From positions 2,356,001 through 2,420,000 of the forward strand of contig OY992835.1 of the NCBI GenBank assembly GCA_963921425.1: DNA of 64,000 nucleotides, given 5' to 3'. The stretch's first letter is position 1. Each line of letters starts with the position of its first letter. Shown piece after piece: positions 11,141 through 25,382 of the stretch. This DNA is from Dryas octopetala (taxonomy: Eukaryota; Streptophyta; Magnoliopsida; Rosales; Rosaceae). The notes below the pieces were generated by a model. The model ran no database searches. It was not told where the DNA came from and was given only the letters and a program-made list of their open reading frames with translations. The position numbers and the translations under genes are program-made.

Positions 11141-11754
11141 TATCTCAACTCAACTTTCTCGGAGCTGATTATTGAGATGATTGTTGATCTCATGAAACCT
11201 CTAAGGATATCGTTGGCTCTATTAACCACCAGAAATTTGAGTCGAGATACCGTCATCCTAACTAGAATCAGCAGCTACCTCTTTCAGCCTATTGCGTCAT
11301 CATAAAACGCCGAAAAAGGCTCGAACAAGAAGGGATGGAGGAAGGAGGAGAGGATGGTGATCAGGTGGCTATTGGTTTTATGTTTGGGAAAACTTTAGCA
11401 GGAGGACACCAATTATACCATTTTTTGTAACTAAGGATATGAATTTCATTTTGTGTCGACTGAGAACTAAAACTTTTGCTTAGTGTGAAGTAATAGTTCT
11501 CCATTAGTTCTATTAAACAATATTTCGTCCAAAATTGGTCACATGTCAGGCATATGACCAATTTTTAGGGACAAAATTGTCTCTTTGCCTAAAAATAATT
11601 ATAAAAAAAAATAAAAGAAATTAAACAAATAGAACTAAAGGAATTATAAAGAACTTAAAAAAACTAAAACAAACAATTATAAAAAAAATAAAGGTAAAAG
11701 GAAAAAAATTTGATAAAAAAAAAAAAAGAAGAAGAAAATAATTAGGTAAGGATT

Positions 11755-12200
11755 AGATACCTCACCGACCACCCCCGACCACCCCCGACCCTCCCCACCC
11801 ACCAACCCCGACAATTCTCAGCCCACCCCATCTTCGACCACTGGACAACGCCCCCCTCGGGCAACCCTCATTCCCCTCTACCACTTTTATCTCTATCTTT
11901 CTCTCATTCTCTTTCTCTGTTGCTAGTTTTCTCTCTCAATAATAACTCTCTTTCTCTCTCTACTAGCACGATATTGCCAAACCCAAGAGGTGTTAACGGC
12001 TTCCCAGGCCTTCGATCTGGAGGTCGGTGAAGTCGCTGGCACCCCTTAGGTCCGGCAGTACTGCGCCAGTAGAGAGAGAGGGAGAAAGAGATGAATGCTA
12101 CAAGGGAGGGGGCCGGGTTGCCAGCGTGGGGAGGGATGAGATTGGTCTCCGGAGAGGGGGAGGGGGTGGGTGGGGGAGGTTCGGGGTAGGATGTGGGTAG
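11755..12200. other. GC-rich interior of the Mutator-like element
   Basis: This block stands out from its AT-rich terminal repeats. It has CCACCCCCGACC repeats, a CT-rich tract at 11890-11965 and a mixed GA-rich stretch at 12065-12180. Mutator elements often acquire host DNA of this kind (Pack-MULEs). I cannot identify a donor gene, and no convincing reading frame is present. Confidence 0.35.
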
Positions 12201-12448
12201 GGTTTATGGATCCTCCTCCCTTTGTTTTTTTGTTTTATTTTTTTTATTTTTTCATTTTTATAATTATTTTTAATGGTGTAATTGAGACTACTAATTTTGC
12301 CCCTGAAAAAGATGGAAATTGTAATAGAGTTGACAGTAAATCCTGACTTGACACAAAATCTAAGTTTGAGTCCTCAATTAACACGTACAAAATGAAATTC
12401 ATATCATTCACAACAAGGAGTATAATTGGTGTTCTCCAGCTAAATTTT

Positions 12449-13106
12449 TGTTGGAAATTATATGTTATAATATTCATTTTATATTATAATATTGAATTTC
12501 TAATATTGAATGAAAACTGAAAAGTGTTGTTGACAATCCAACCGTTACAATATTCAAATGATGCAGTCATTTTCCTTTTGCCAAGCAGTGCCACATATTG
12601 CAGTGTGCCTTTTCACAAAGATGTGTCTGATGCAAAAGTTGCATCTTTCTTTGTCAACAGCCACCGTGTGTATTGTTTAGTATTTAATCGTGTTCTTTCG
12701 CAAGCATCTCTTGGGTTCTATATAAACCCATGATGCTCTGTATTATTTTTCAAGTAATTTTCTAGTTTCTAGTCACTCTATTCTTCTCCTACTATCATTT
12801 ACTAAAGAGAGTACAAATATATAATTGGTTCGCTAGAGTTCAAAGTTGTAGTGCTTCAATTTAGAATTATTGATTGTTATATCCTTGGAAGACAGACGCC
12901 AAAGGAACTGTAAGCACAAGTGCAGGGGCGAAATTCTGTCTTTAGGACATTGCAATTTGCAAGCCTCAATCACAATCAGTTAGTATTTCTTTGTGTCTAT
13001 TTTTCTTTTTACTTATTTAAAGTGTGTATACATTTTATTGTATTATTATTATTTATTATTGAAATTTCCTGTTATCAAATCCATATTTCTGATTAATGTT
13101 CCAACA
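12449..13106 (+). repeat. Copia 5' LTR
   Basis: 658 bp, TG...CA ends within an eight-base inverted terminus (TGTTGGAA / TTCCAACA). It contains a TATA-like CTATATAAACCC at about 12718-12729, placed as a plant LTR promoter would be. It pairs with 46606-47286. Confidence 0.9.
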
Positions 13107-13130
13107 ATCTAAAGACATAATTTATGTAAT

Positions 13131-13316
13131 GGAACAATCTGCAAATATGAAGAGTCATGCTGAGAAGCTCGAAAAGTTTAAAGATGGTGATTTTAAACGT
13201 TGGCAACAGAAAATGTTGTTTTATTTAACAACAATGAGCCTAGCCCATTTTCTGAAAGAAGAAGCACCTTTGACGGATGAATATCCTATGTCAAAGGAAA
13301 CTTGTGCTACAATTGC
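13131..13316 (+). pseudogene. Copia gag, first part (fossil, interrupted)
   Basis: The reading MEQSANMKSHAEKLEKF and onward, with KRWQQKMLFYLTTMSLAHF, is the beginning of a plant Copia gag. The gypsy array sits directly after it at 13317, and gag-like sequence resumes at 29953 beyond the array. Confidence 0.8.
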
Positions 13317-16244
13317 TGTAACAACCCGACCCAAATTTTCACTAGAAATTTAAATTTTTATTTAACTATGTTTTTAAGAGGTTTATAAAAGATGTTGGAT
13401 TGTATTTTAAAGATTTTGAGATTTATTTGGAAAATAAAAAGAGTTTTGATTTATTTATTTTTGTTTTAATTTAAGCATGACCAAAAGTTGACTTTTAAAA
13501 TGAATGGGTTTTCGATTTTGACTTTGGGTCCGGTAGATAGGTTTCGATCTCACGATTTCATAGACACGCGGCACGCGCCAATCCGAGTTACGTTTTGAAA
13601 TATATAGGCGTTTAAAGTGGGGGGCAATGTTGTAAATTTATAAAAGTGGGTTTTAAAAATCAGATTTCCTTTCTCTCTCTCTAGATTTTTCCACAACTTT
13701 CTCTCTCTCTCTCTAGAATTTTCTCTCTCCCTCTATTTATTCTCTCTCCCCGCACTCTCTCTCTCTCGGTTTTCCCTCTCCTCCGCACCCTCTCCCCTGC
13801 GCGCACCACCCAGCCACCCCCACTCACCATCACCGGCCAGCCCCTGGCTCCGGCAAACACCCCCCAGCGCCGACCAGCTTCCCCGAGCCTATTCTCTCTC
13901 TCCTCGTGTTTTCTCTCTCTCCCCTTTCTCTTTGTGCACCCAACCTCTGCACCCAGCCACCCAAAACCCACACCGCCGGCCATTCCGGTCACCTGAGACC
14001 TCCGGCGAGCCTTCCCGACGCCGACCATCTCTCCTGGCCACTCCTCCAGCCAACCAAGCCACCCCCTGCGCGCGGTTGCTGTCAGAAGAGCTCCACTGGC
14101 CGCCGGCTTCTCTCCCTTCTCCGACCAGTTTTCTGGCGCCAATCACCTCCATACCAGGTGGGTTTTCCTCCATTTTTTCTGGGCTTTAATTCTCCTTACT
14201 CTGTCTTGACCAATTTGAGCATTTGGAAATTTGATTTTTGGAGGATGGAAGGGCCATTTCGGGTTCCTATGTAGATTTCAAATTGATGGCTTTTCTCTTT
14301 GTTTTCTGAGATGATTTACATCCCTAAAGTACCCATTGGTCATCTAGAATCTGAAATTTAGAATAATTTAGAGACATTTGAGTTTTGGGAAGTTTGATTT
14401 ACAAGTTGGAACCCATTTCGGGTTTGTTGAGGATTGGCTCAGTCTTGGGGAAATTTTGGTGTGGTTTGGACAATCTCATGTTTAGGAAAACCGAAATTGG
14501 ATGTTAGATGTGAATGTATTTGAAGATTGAGAAATTTTTGGGCTTGAAACAGCCACATTGGGCAGCAACCTCTATGGTTTCGAAACCCCCACTGATAATT
14601 CATACTTTTAGAGTATTTATGATAATTGGTTGATTGGGTTATCGTTAATAGTCATAGTGATTGTGGTTAGGTGGAACCGGGAAACCTTAGGGGCGTTTGT
14701 GGAAGTGTTATTGGTCGATTTGTGTAGATCGTAACCAATCGCATAGGAACGAAGTCGAGTGGGAAGTTAGACTTTACGCACACATCCTTTAGAGGTCGTA
14801 AAACCGAGACTAATCTATATTTTGTTGTTTAATTATAGGCGAGACGACCGGGGTTCGCGACGATCCGGCGGATGATCGACATTAGATTTTCTCACTGTGA
14901 GTGGACTAACTTTTAAATTTTTCTGAAATGTTTTTACATGTTGATGATTAAATTCTATTACTTAGCTATATTGAGTTTGAAATTAAGCTAAAGGATTTTT
15001 GGGTTAAAATTGGGTTTTTAAATTCCTTTTTCCAAAATTTAAAATTGATATTTATGGTTTTTGCATTTCAAAGTTTCATGGATTTATGAATTTAGATATT
15101 TTGAGTTGAATAAATGTATATTCGATGAGTTTGGTTTGGTTAAGAAAAGTTTTGGAAGAAAAATGAAAGGATTGAGATTTGAATTATGTGTTTATGAGTT
15201 ATTGGTTTTCAAACCACCTTTGCAGTACCCTCCAGGTTACCAGATTTAATAGGTCTTTGGGACCCATCACGGCACACACATAGGCTTTGGGCCGTGTGTC
15301 AGGATGCTTTGCCCTTTGGGGGCCGCTCTGCGTGCACGTACGACAGAATTTGTGGCTCTGCATGCGTATGACAGATTCTCGGCTCTGCGCATGTATGACA
15401 GATTATTTATGGCTCTGCATGCGTATGACAGATCCTCGGCTCTGCGCATGTATGACAGATTCTATGGGTATCTGACTGGTGTGTGTTTTTAACTGTTAAG
15501 TATTTTAAGTGATGAGTTTATGGCAGCAAAAGGTTTTTTTTTAAGTATGACGGTTTCAGTTGAACAGTTTTATAAATTTTTCAGTATGTTGAGAGTGGTT
15601 TGAGAAAGAAGTTTTCAGTTTAAATTATTTTAGTATAAATGTATTACACAGTTTTATTTCGATATTTTATTTTAAATTTATAAACTACTCAGAATTTTTA
15701 ATGTTTGAAGTTTTAAAGAGTTGGTGCTTTGGTTTAGTTTTTACAATACTCTTAAGCTTGAAAATGATTTTAAAACTGGGGGTGTTCAAAGAGCGACGTG
15801 AGGTTTTAGAGTTAAAAATATTTAGACTTGATTTCATTTCCAATTAAGTGTCCACTCACTGCCTATCTCACCGTTTTCTTGTTTGTCTTAAATTGTCCCC
15901 CCAGGTAGTAGCGTTGGTGGAGGTCGAGCCAAACGCGTCGAGGCAAAGCATCCATTTTTCATTCCTGGTCCCTATAGGCGCTATGTTTATTTTTGTAAAC
16001 TTATTGTAAATGATTAGTGGCTCTGATAACAACTCCTAAGGTTTAAGTGGGTCCGAGACCCTTTATTTGCTTGTGGTAGAGGTGGCTGAAAGACTTAGAA
16101 GTGCTTTTTAACAGGTTTAGAAGTTTCTGGGTTAGTCCATTTTCAGGGGAGGTTCTGCCGAATTTTCGGTAGGATTTTCCTTGAATTTGGATTCCCGCAG
16201 GACCTCTCCGGGTTTCAGGGTGGAATCTGGGGGCGGTCCTGTCA
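13317..16244 (+). repeat. gypsy LTR 1
   Basis: 2928 bp. It contains a pyrimidine/GC-rich segment (about 13670-14150), intron-like sequence after it, and a short internal tandem repeat (15330-15470, words GGCTCTGC and GTATGACAGAT, main period 57 bp). Open frames in the GC-rich part on both strands are by-products of composition and are repeated in every copy. Confidence 0.92.
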
Positions 16245-17885
16245 ACTTGGTATCAGAGCATTAGGTTTTAAATTTCTGTAGACTAGGCACCTTGTGTGCA
16301 TCCTTCGAGGAATGGAAAGGTTTTCCTCAGCTTGTGTGGACATGCCTCCTCGACGTGGCCGACCTCAAGGTAGATTGTGGTAAGTTTATGGGGGTAGATT
16401 TAATACAATTAACGTGAGTGTTACGTTTGCGGTATGCTTGTATTACAACTTGGGCCGTACCCGTGAGGAATTCTTTTTGATAATCAATAATTGCGGAATT
16501 GAGAGTGCGTTGTTTAAATGTTTCAGTACTTCGTTTGAAGCCCATTCGAGGAAATCAAGTTGGAATTTTATGAATTTAATGTTATTAGAATTATAGATTT
16601 CCCTAGAGATTAAGTATTGAAGATGTGACAGAGTGAAGCTTAGTTAAACTTTGATGGTTTACAATAAGGATGGCGAAGGATAGATGCTTGTGTATTAGGA
16701 TAAAGATTTTATAATAATGATTAAGGAATAAATGAATTGTTTTGGAAATCTAGTGAGGACAATGAAGGAATTTGAGTAGAGAGATGTGACTTAAAGGAAT
16801 GATAGGAGAAATTAGACGGTGGTAGGCATATGGAAAGCAAGAGATCCAAGTATTGGATTTAAGTAAGGGTTAATATTAGAAGAGGAGGGACATCACAAAG
16901 CGATGACGTATGAAGTGATGTTTTTATTTAAAAGAGTAAGCTTGAAATTGTTGTAATTCCACTAATCTAGCTTTCTTAACTTGGGGCATTGAGTACTTGA
17001 TGGATTAACGATAACTTATGGATGGTGATGAGGAGCTAGACCATTTTGGAGACATAAGTATCTTGCGATGGAAGTCTGGGTAGTTGGAGTTGAGATAGAC
17101 TTAAATACATCACACATTGCTAAGGAAATGATAGGAGCTTGAGGGTGACCCCTTAGTTCACGATCATAATTTATTTCTCATTTTCATGGATACGTAAGGA
17201 ATGGTGTGGAAGACGTAGTAATTAACGATACTTGAAGTCGCGATCATATTTTATGTTGGATACATTTAGAGATCAAAGGGTTAATCAGAGTGGCGCAGCG
17301 GAAGCGTAGTGGTGCCCAGTCCATCCATGTCAGTTGAGGTGGAGAACAACAGAGGGATCAGCCAGGACGCCCCAGAGCCCAGGGCAGAGTCTTCGCCATG
17401 ACGCAACAGGACGCTTTGACTTCACCAGATGTCATCATGGGTACGTTATCCATCTTTGGGCATAATGCAATATTTTTGATAGACTCTGGGACACACACAC
17501 ACACTCTTGCGTGTCACGTATTATCGTTTTGATTGTCGATAAGAGATAAACTTTCTCAATTTGTGGGTTAAGAGTGGTTTTCAAACGATTTGAAGGTTTT
17601 AAATTGATTTACTTCGTAATGATTTTATTCTTGAAAACTTTATCTAGAGTTTGGCGTTTCCACCAAATTTTCAAGTTTTTGTTTTTGAGGCTTACTAAAT
17701 TTATTTAGGTTCGTTGTGGAGCGATTTCCTAAGTTTAAATATCCTTACTAAATTCACGCATATTTTAATATATGGTTGCTGAAAGGAGGTTTGATTTTTG
17801 GGCAATAAAAAGTTGCAACTACAATTCACTTAAATTAAAATTTTCTACTAAATTTCGAGGACGAAATTTTTTAAGGGGGGAAGGT
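16245..17885 (+). other. gypsy internal region 1 (1641 bp)
   Basis: It starts with the primer site (TGGTATCAGAGC at 16248-16259) and ends with the polypurine tract. The only recognisable protein trace is an aspartic-protease-like segment near 17390-17500 (MGTLSIFGHNAIFLIDSG), which is the gypsy protease active-site region. No reverse transcriptase, RNase H or integrase sequence is present. Confidence 0.85.
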
Positions 17886-20813
17886 TGTAACAACCCGATC
17901 CAAATTTTCACTAGAAATTTAAATTTTTATTTAACTATGTTTTTAAGAGGTTTATAAAAGATGTTGGATTGTATTTTAAAGATTTTGAGATTTATTTGGA
18001 AAATAAAAAGAGTTTTGATTTATTTATTTTTGTTTTAATTTAAGCATGACCAAAAGTTGACTTTTAAAATGAATGGGTTTTCGATTTTGACTTTGGGTCC
18101 GGTAGATAGGTTTCGATCTCACGATTTCATAGACACGCGGCACGCGCCAATCCGAGTTACGTTTTGAAATATATAGGCGTTTAAAGTGGGGGGCAATGTT
18201 GTAAATTTATAAAAGTGGGTTTTAAAAATCAGATTTCCTTTCTCTCTCTCTAGATTTTTCCACAACTTTCTCTCTCTCTCTCTAGAATTTTCTCTCTCCC
18301 TCTATTTATTCTCTCTCCCCGCACTCTCTCTCTCTCGGTTTTCCCTCTCCTCCGCACCCTCTCCCCTGCGCGCACCACCCAGCCACCCCCACTCACCATC
18401 ACCGGCCAGCCCCTGGCTCCGGCAAACACCCCCCAGCGCCGACCAGCTTCCCCGAGCCTATTCTCTCTCTCCTCGTGTTTTCTCTCTCTCCCCTTTCTCT
18501 TTGTGCACCCAACCTCTGCACCCAGCCACCCAAAACCCACACCGCCGGCCATTCCGGTCACCTGAGACCTCCGGCGAGCCTTCCCGACGCCGACCATCTC
18601 TCCTGGCCACTCCTCCAGCCAACCAAGCCACCCCCTGCGCGCGGTTGCTGTCAGAAGAGCTCCACTGGCCGCCGGCTTCTCTCCCTTCTCCGACCAGTTT
18701 TCTGGCGCCAATCACCTCCATACCAGGTGGGTTTTCCTCCATTTTTTCTGGGCTTTAATTCTCCTTACTCTGTCTTGACCAATTTGAGCATTTGGAAATT
18801 TGATTTTTGGAGGATGGAAGGGCCATTTCGGGTTCCTATGTAGATTTCAAATTGATGGCTTTTCTCTTTGTTTTCTGAGATGATTTACATCCCTAAAGTA
18901 CCCATTGGTCATCTAGAATCTGAAATTTAGAATAATTTAGAGACATTTGAGTTTTGGGAAGTTTGATTTACAAGTTGGAACCCATTTCGGGTTTGTTGAG
19001 GATTGGCTCAGTCTTGGGGAAATTTTGGTGTGGTTTGGACAATCTCATGTTTAGGAAAACCGAAATTGGATGTTAGATGTGAATGTATTTGAAGATTGAG
19101 AAATTTTTGGGCTTGAAACAGCCACATTGGGCAGCAACCTCTATGGTTTCGAAACCCCCACTGATAATTCATACTTTTAGAGTATTTATGATAATTGGTT
19201 GATTGGGTTATCGTTAATAGTCATAGTGATTGTGGTTAGGTGGAACCGGGAAACCTTAGGGGCGTTTGTGGAAGTGTTATTGGTCGATTTGTGTAGATCG
19301 TAACCAATCGCATAGGAACGAAGTCGAGTGGGAAGTTAGACTTTACGCACACATCCTTTAGAGGTCGTAAAACCGAGACTAATCTATATTTTGTTGTTTA
19401 ATTATAGGCGAGACGACCGGGGTTCGCGACGATCCGGCGGATGATCGACATTAGATTTTCTCACTGTGAGTGGACTAACTTTTAAATTTTTCTGAAATGT
19501 TTTTACATGTTGATGATTAAATTCTATTACTTAGCTATATTGAGTTTGAAATTAAGCTAAAGGATTTTTGGGTTAAAATTGGGTTTTTAAATTCCTTTTT
19601 CCAAAATTTAAAATTGATATTTATGGTTTTTGCATTTCAAAGTTTCATGGATTTATGAATTTAGATATTTTGAGTTGAATAAATGTATATTCGATGAGTT
19701 TGGTTTGGTTAAGAAAAGTTTTGGAAGAAAAATGAAAGGATTGAGATTTGAATTATGTGTTTATGAGTTATTGGTTTTCAAACCACCTTTGCAGTACCCT
19801 CCAGGTTACCAGATTTAATAGGTCTTTGGGACCCATCACGGCACACACATAGGCTTTGGGCCGTGTGTCAGGATGCTTTGCCCTTTGGGGGCCGCTCTGC
19901 GTGCACGTACGACAGAATTTGTGGCTCTGCATGCGTATGACAGATTCTCGGCTCTGCGCATGTATGACAGATTATTTATGGCTCTGCATGCGTATGACAG
20001 ATCCTCGGCTCTGCGCATGTATGACAGATTCTATGGGTATCTGACTGGTGTGTGTTTTTAACTGTTAAGTATTTTAAGTGATGAGTTTATGGCAGCAAAA
20101 GGTTTTTTTTTAAGTATGACGGTTTCAGTTGAACAGTTTTATAAATTTTTCAGTATGTTGAGAGTGGTTTGAGAAAGAAGTTTTCAGTTTAAATTATTTT
20201 AGTATAAATGTATTACACAGTTTTATTTCGATATTTTATTTTAAATTTATAAACTACTCAGAATTTTTAATGTTTGAAGTTTTAAAGAGTTGGTGCTTTG
20301 GTTTAGTTTTTACAATACTCTTAAGCTTGAAAATGATTTTAAAACTGGGGGTGTTCAAAGAGCGACGTGAGGTTTTAGAGTTAAAAATATTTAGACTTGA
20401 TTTCATTTCCAATTAAGTGTCCACTCACTGCCTATCTCACCGTTTTCTTGTTTGTCTTAAATTGTCCCCCCAGGTAGTAGCGTTGGTGGAGGTCGAGCCA
20501 AACGCGTCGAGGCAAAGCATCCATTTTTCATTCCTGGTCCCTATAGGCGCTATGTTTATTTTTGTAAACTTATTGTAAATGATTAGTGGCTCTGATAACA
20601 ACTCCTAAGGTTTAAGTGGGTCCGAGACCCTTTATTTGCTTGTGGTAGAGGTGGCTGAAAGACTTAGAAGTGCTTTTTAACAGGTTTAGAAGTTTCTGGG
20701 TTAGTCCATTTTCAGGGGAGGTTCTGCCGAATTTTCGGTAGGATTTTCCTTGAATTTGGATTCCCGCAGGACCTCTCCGGGTTTCAGGGTGGAATCTGGG
20801 GGCGGTCCTGTCA
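17886..20813 (+). repeat. gypsy LTR 2
   Basis: 2928 bp and nearly identical to LTR 1. It is shared between the first and second units of the array. Confidence 0.92.
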
Positions 20814-22454
20814 ACTTGGTATCAGAGCATTAGGTTTTAAATTTCTGTAGACTAGGCACCTTGTGTGCATCCTTCGAGGAATGGAAAGGTTTTCCTCAGC
20901 TTGTGTGGACATGCCTCCTCGACGTGGCCGACCTCAAGGTAGATTGTGGTAAGTTTATGGGGGTAGATTTAATACAATTAACGTGAGTGTTACGTTTGCG
21001 GTATGCTTGTATTACAACTTGGGCCGTACCCGTGAGGAATTCTTTTTGATAATCAATAATTGCGGAATTGAGAGTGCGTTGTTTAAATGTTTCAGTACTT
21101 CGTTTGAAGCCCATTCGAGGAAATCAAGTTGGAATTTTATGAATTTAATGTTATTAGAATTATAGATTTCCCTAGAGATTAAGTATTGAAGATGTGACAG
21201 AGTGAAGCTTAGTTAAACTTTGATGGTTTACAATAAGGATGGCGAAGGATAGATGCTTGTGTATTAGGATAAAGATTTTATAATAATGATTAAGGAATAA
21301 ATGAATTGTTTTGGAAATCTAGTGAGGACAATGAAGGAATTTGAGTAGAGAGATGTGACTTAAAGGAATGATAGGAGAAATTAGACGGTGGTAGGCATAT
21401 GGAAAGCAAGAGATCCAAGTATTGGATTTAAGTAAGGGTTAATATTAGAAGAGGAGGGACATCACAAAGCGATGACGTATGAAGTGATGTTTTTATTTAA
21501 AAGAGTAAGCTTGAAATTGTTGTAATTCCACTAATCTAGCTTTCTTAACTTGGGGCATTGAGTACTTGATGGATTAACGATAACTTATGGATGGTGATGA
21601 GGAGCTAGACCATTTTGGAGACATAAGTATCTTGCGATGGAAGTCTGGGTAGTTGGAGTTGAGATAGACTTAAATACATCACACATTGCTAAGGAAATGA
21701 TAGGAGCTTGAGGGTGACCCCTTAGTTCACGATCATAATTTATTTCTCATTTTCATGGATACGTAAGGAATGGTGTGGAAGACGTAGTAATTAACGATAC
21801 TTGAAGTCGCGATCATATTTTATGTTGGATACATTTAGAGATCAAAGGGTTAATCAGAGTGGCGCAGCGGAAGCGTAGTGGTGCCCAGTCCATCCATGTC
21901 AGTTGAGGTGGAGAACAACAGAGGGATCAGCCAGGACGCCCCAGAGCCCAGGGCAGAGTCTTCGCCATGACGCAACAGGACGCTTTGACTTCACCAGATG
22001 TCATCATGGGTACGTTATCCATCTTTGGGCATAATGCAATATTTTTGATAGACTCTGGGACACACACACACACTCTTGCGTGTCACGTATTATCGTTTTG
22101 ATTGTCGATAAGAGATAAACTTTCTCAATTTGTGGGTTAAGAGTGGTTTTCAAACGATTTGAAGGTTTTAAATTGATTTACTTCGTAATGATTTTATTCT
22201 TGAAAACTTTATCTAGAGTTTGGCGTTTCCACCAAATTTTCAAGTTTTTGTTTTTGAGGCTTACTAAATTTATTTAGGTTCGTTGTGGAGCGATTTCCTA
22301 AGTTTAAATATCCTTACTAAATTCACGCATATTTTAATATATGGTTGCTGAAAGGAGGTTTGATTTTTGGGCAATAAAAAGTTGCAACTACAATTCACTT
22401 AAATTAAAATTTTCTACTAAATTTCGAGGACGAAATTTTTTAAGGGGGGAAGGT
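20814..22454 (+). other. gypsy internal region 2
   Basis: 1641 bp. I saw no difference from internal region 1 on reading. Confidence 0.85.
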
Positions 22455-25382
22455 TGTAACAACCCGATCCAAATTTTCACTAGAAATTTAAATTTTTATT
22501 TAACTATGTTTTTAAGAGGTTTATAAAAGATGTTGGATTGTATTTTAAAGATTTTGAGATTTATTTGGAAAATAAAAAGAGTTTTGATTTATTTATTTTT
22601 GTTTTAATTTAAGCATGACCAAAAGTTGACTTTTAAAATGAATGGGTTTTCGATTTTGACTTTGGGTCCGGTAGATAGGTTTCGATCTCACGATTTCATA
22701 GACACGCGGCACGCGCCAATCCGAGTTACGTTTTGAAATATATAGGCGTTTAAAGTGGGGGGCAATGTTGTAAATTTATAAAAGTGGGTTTTAAAAATCA
22801 GATTTCCTTTCTCTCTCTCTAGATTTTTCCACAACTTTCTCTCTCTCTCTCTAGAATTTTCTCTCTCCCTCTATTTATTCTCTCTCCCCGCACTCTCTCT
22901 CTCTCGGTTTTCCCTCTCCTCCGCACCCTCTCCCCTGCGCGCACCACCCAGCCACCCCCACTCACCATCACCGGCCAGCCCCTGGCTCCGGCAAACACCC
23001 CCCAGCGCCGACCAGCTTCCCCGAGCCTATTCTCTCTCTCCTCGTGTTTTCTCTCTCTCCCCTTTCTCTTTGTGCACCCAACCTCTGCACCCAGCCACCC
23101 AAAACCCACACCGCCGGCCATTCCGGTCACCTGAGACCTCCGGCGAGCCTTCCCGACGCCGACCATCTCTCCTGGCCACTCCTCCAGCCAACCAAGCCAC
23201 CCCCTGCGCGCGGTTGCTGTCAGAAGAGCTCCACTGGCCGCCGGCTTCTCTCCCTTCTCCGACCAGTTTTCTGGCGCCAATCACCTCCATACCAGGTGGG
23301 TTTTCCTCCATTTTTTCTGGGCTTTAATTCTCCTTACTCTGTCTTGACCAATTTGAGCATTTGGAAATTTGATTTTTGGAGGATGGAAGGGCCATTTCGG
23401 GTTCCTATGTAGATTTCAAATTGATGGCTTTTCTCTTTGTTTTCTGAGATGATTTACATCCCTAAAGTACCCATTGGTCATCTAGAATCTGAAATTTAGA
23501 ATAATTTAGAGACATTTGAGTTTTGGGAAGTTTGATTTACAAGTTGGAACCCATTTCGGGTTTGCTGAGGATTGGCTCAGTCTTGGGGAAATTTTGGTGT
23601 GGTTTGGACAATCTCATGTTTAGGAAAACCGAAATTGGATGTTAGATGTGAATGTATTTGAAGATTGAGAAATTTTTGGGCTTGAAACAGCCACATTGGG
23701 CAGCAACCTCTATGGTTTCGAAACCCCCACTGATAATTCATACTTTTAGAGTATTTATGATAATTGGTTGATTGGGTTATCGTTAATAGTCATAGTGATT
23801 GTGGTTAGGTGGAACCGGGAAACCTTAGGGGCGTTTGTGGAAGTGTTATTGGTCGATTTGTGTAGATCGTAACCAATCGCATAGGAACGAAGTCGAGTGG
23901 GAAGTTAGACTTTACGCACACATCCTTTAGAGGTCGTAAAACCGAGACTAATCTATATTTTGTTGTTTAATTATAGGCGAGACGACCGGGGTTCGCGACG
24001 ATCCGGCGGATGATCGACATTAGATTTTCTCACTGTGAGTGGACTAACTTTTAAATTTTTCTGAAATGTTTTTACATGTTGATGATTAAATTCTATTACT
24101 TAGCTATATTGAGTTTGAAATTAAGCTAAAGGATTTTTGGGTTAAAATTGGGTTTTTAAATTCCTTTTTCCAAAATTTAAAATTGATATTTATGGTTTTT
24201 GCATTTCAAAGTTTCATGGATTTATGAATTTAGATATTTTGAGTTGAATAAATGTATATTCGATGAGTTTGGTTTGGTTAAGAAAAGTTTTGGAAGAAAA
24301 ATGAAAGGATTGAGATTTGAATTATGTGTTTATGAGTTATTGGTTTTCAAACCACCTTTGCAGTACCCTCCAGGTTACCAGATTTAATAGGTCTTTGGGA
24401 CCCATCACGGCACACACATAGGCTTTGGGCCGTGTGTCAGGATGCTTTGCCCTTTGGGGGCCGCTCTGCGTGCACGTACGACAGAATTTGTGGCTCTGCA
24501 TGCGTATGACAGATTCTCGGCTCTGCGCATGTATGACAGATTATTTATGGCTCTGCATGCGTATGACAGATCCTCGGCTCTGCGCATGTATGACAGATTC
24601 TATGGGTATCTGACTGGTGTGTGTTTTTAACTGTTAAGTATTTTAAGTGATGAGTTTATGGCAGCAAAAGGTTTTTTTTTTAGTATGACGGTTTCAGTTG
24701 AACAGTTTTATAAATTTTTCAGTATGTTGAGAGTGGTTTGAGAAAGAAGTTTTCAGTTTAAATTATTTTATTATAAATGTATTACACAGTTTTATTTCGA
24801 TATTTTATTTTAAATTTATAAACTACTCAGAATTTTTAATGTTTGAAGTTTTAAAGAGTTGGTGCTTTGGTTTAGTTTTTACAATACTCTTAAGCTTGAA
24901 AATGATTTTAAAACTGGGGGTGTTCAAAGAGCGACGTGAGGTTTTAGAGTTAAAAATATTTAGACTTGATTTCATTTCCAATTAAGTGTCCACTCACTGC
25001 CTATCTCACCGTTTTCTTGTTTGTCTTAAATTGTCCCCCCAGGTAGTAGCGTTGGTGGAGGTCGAGCCAAACGCGTCGAGGCAAAGCATCCATTTTTCAT
25101 TCCTGGTCCCTATAGGCGCTATGTTTATTTTTGTAAACTTATTGTAAATGATTAGTGGCTCTGATAACAACTCCTAAGGTTTAAGTGGGTCCGAGACCCT
25201 TTATTTGCTTGTGGTAGAGGTGGCTGAAAGACTTAGAAGTGCTTTTTAACAGGTTTAGAAGTTTCTGGGTTAGTCCATTTTCAGGGGAGGTTCTGCCGAA
25301 TTTTCGGTAGGATTTTCCTTGAATTTGGATTCCCGCAGGACCTCTCCGGGTTTCAGGGTGGAATCTGGGGGCGGTCCTGTCA
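22455..25382 (+). repeat. gypsy LTR 3
   Basis: 2928 bp. It shares two single-base variants with LTR 4 that LTRs 1 and 2 lack. Confidence 0.92.

Noticed and set aside
13681-14274. Overlapping open frames of 85-153 codons on both strands, repeated at 18250, 22819 and 27388
   Set aside because: They lie in the GC/pyrimidine-rich part of the gypsy LTR, overlap one another on opposite strands and have low-complexity content. Their repetition only reflects the LTR copies.
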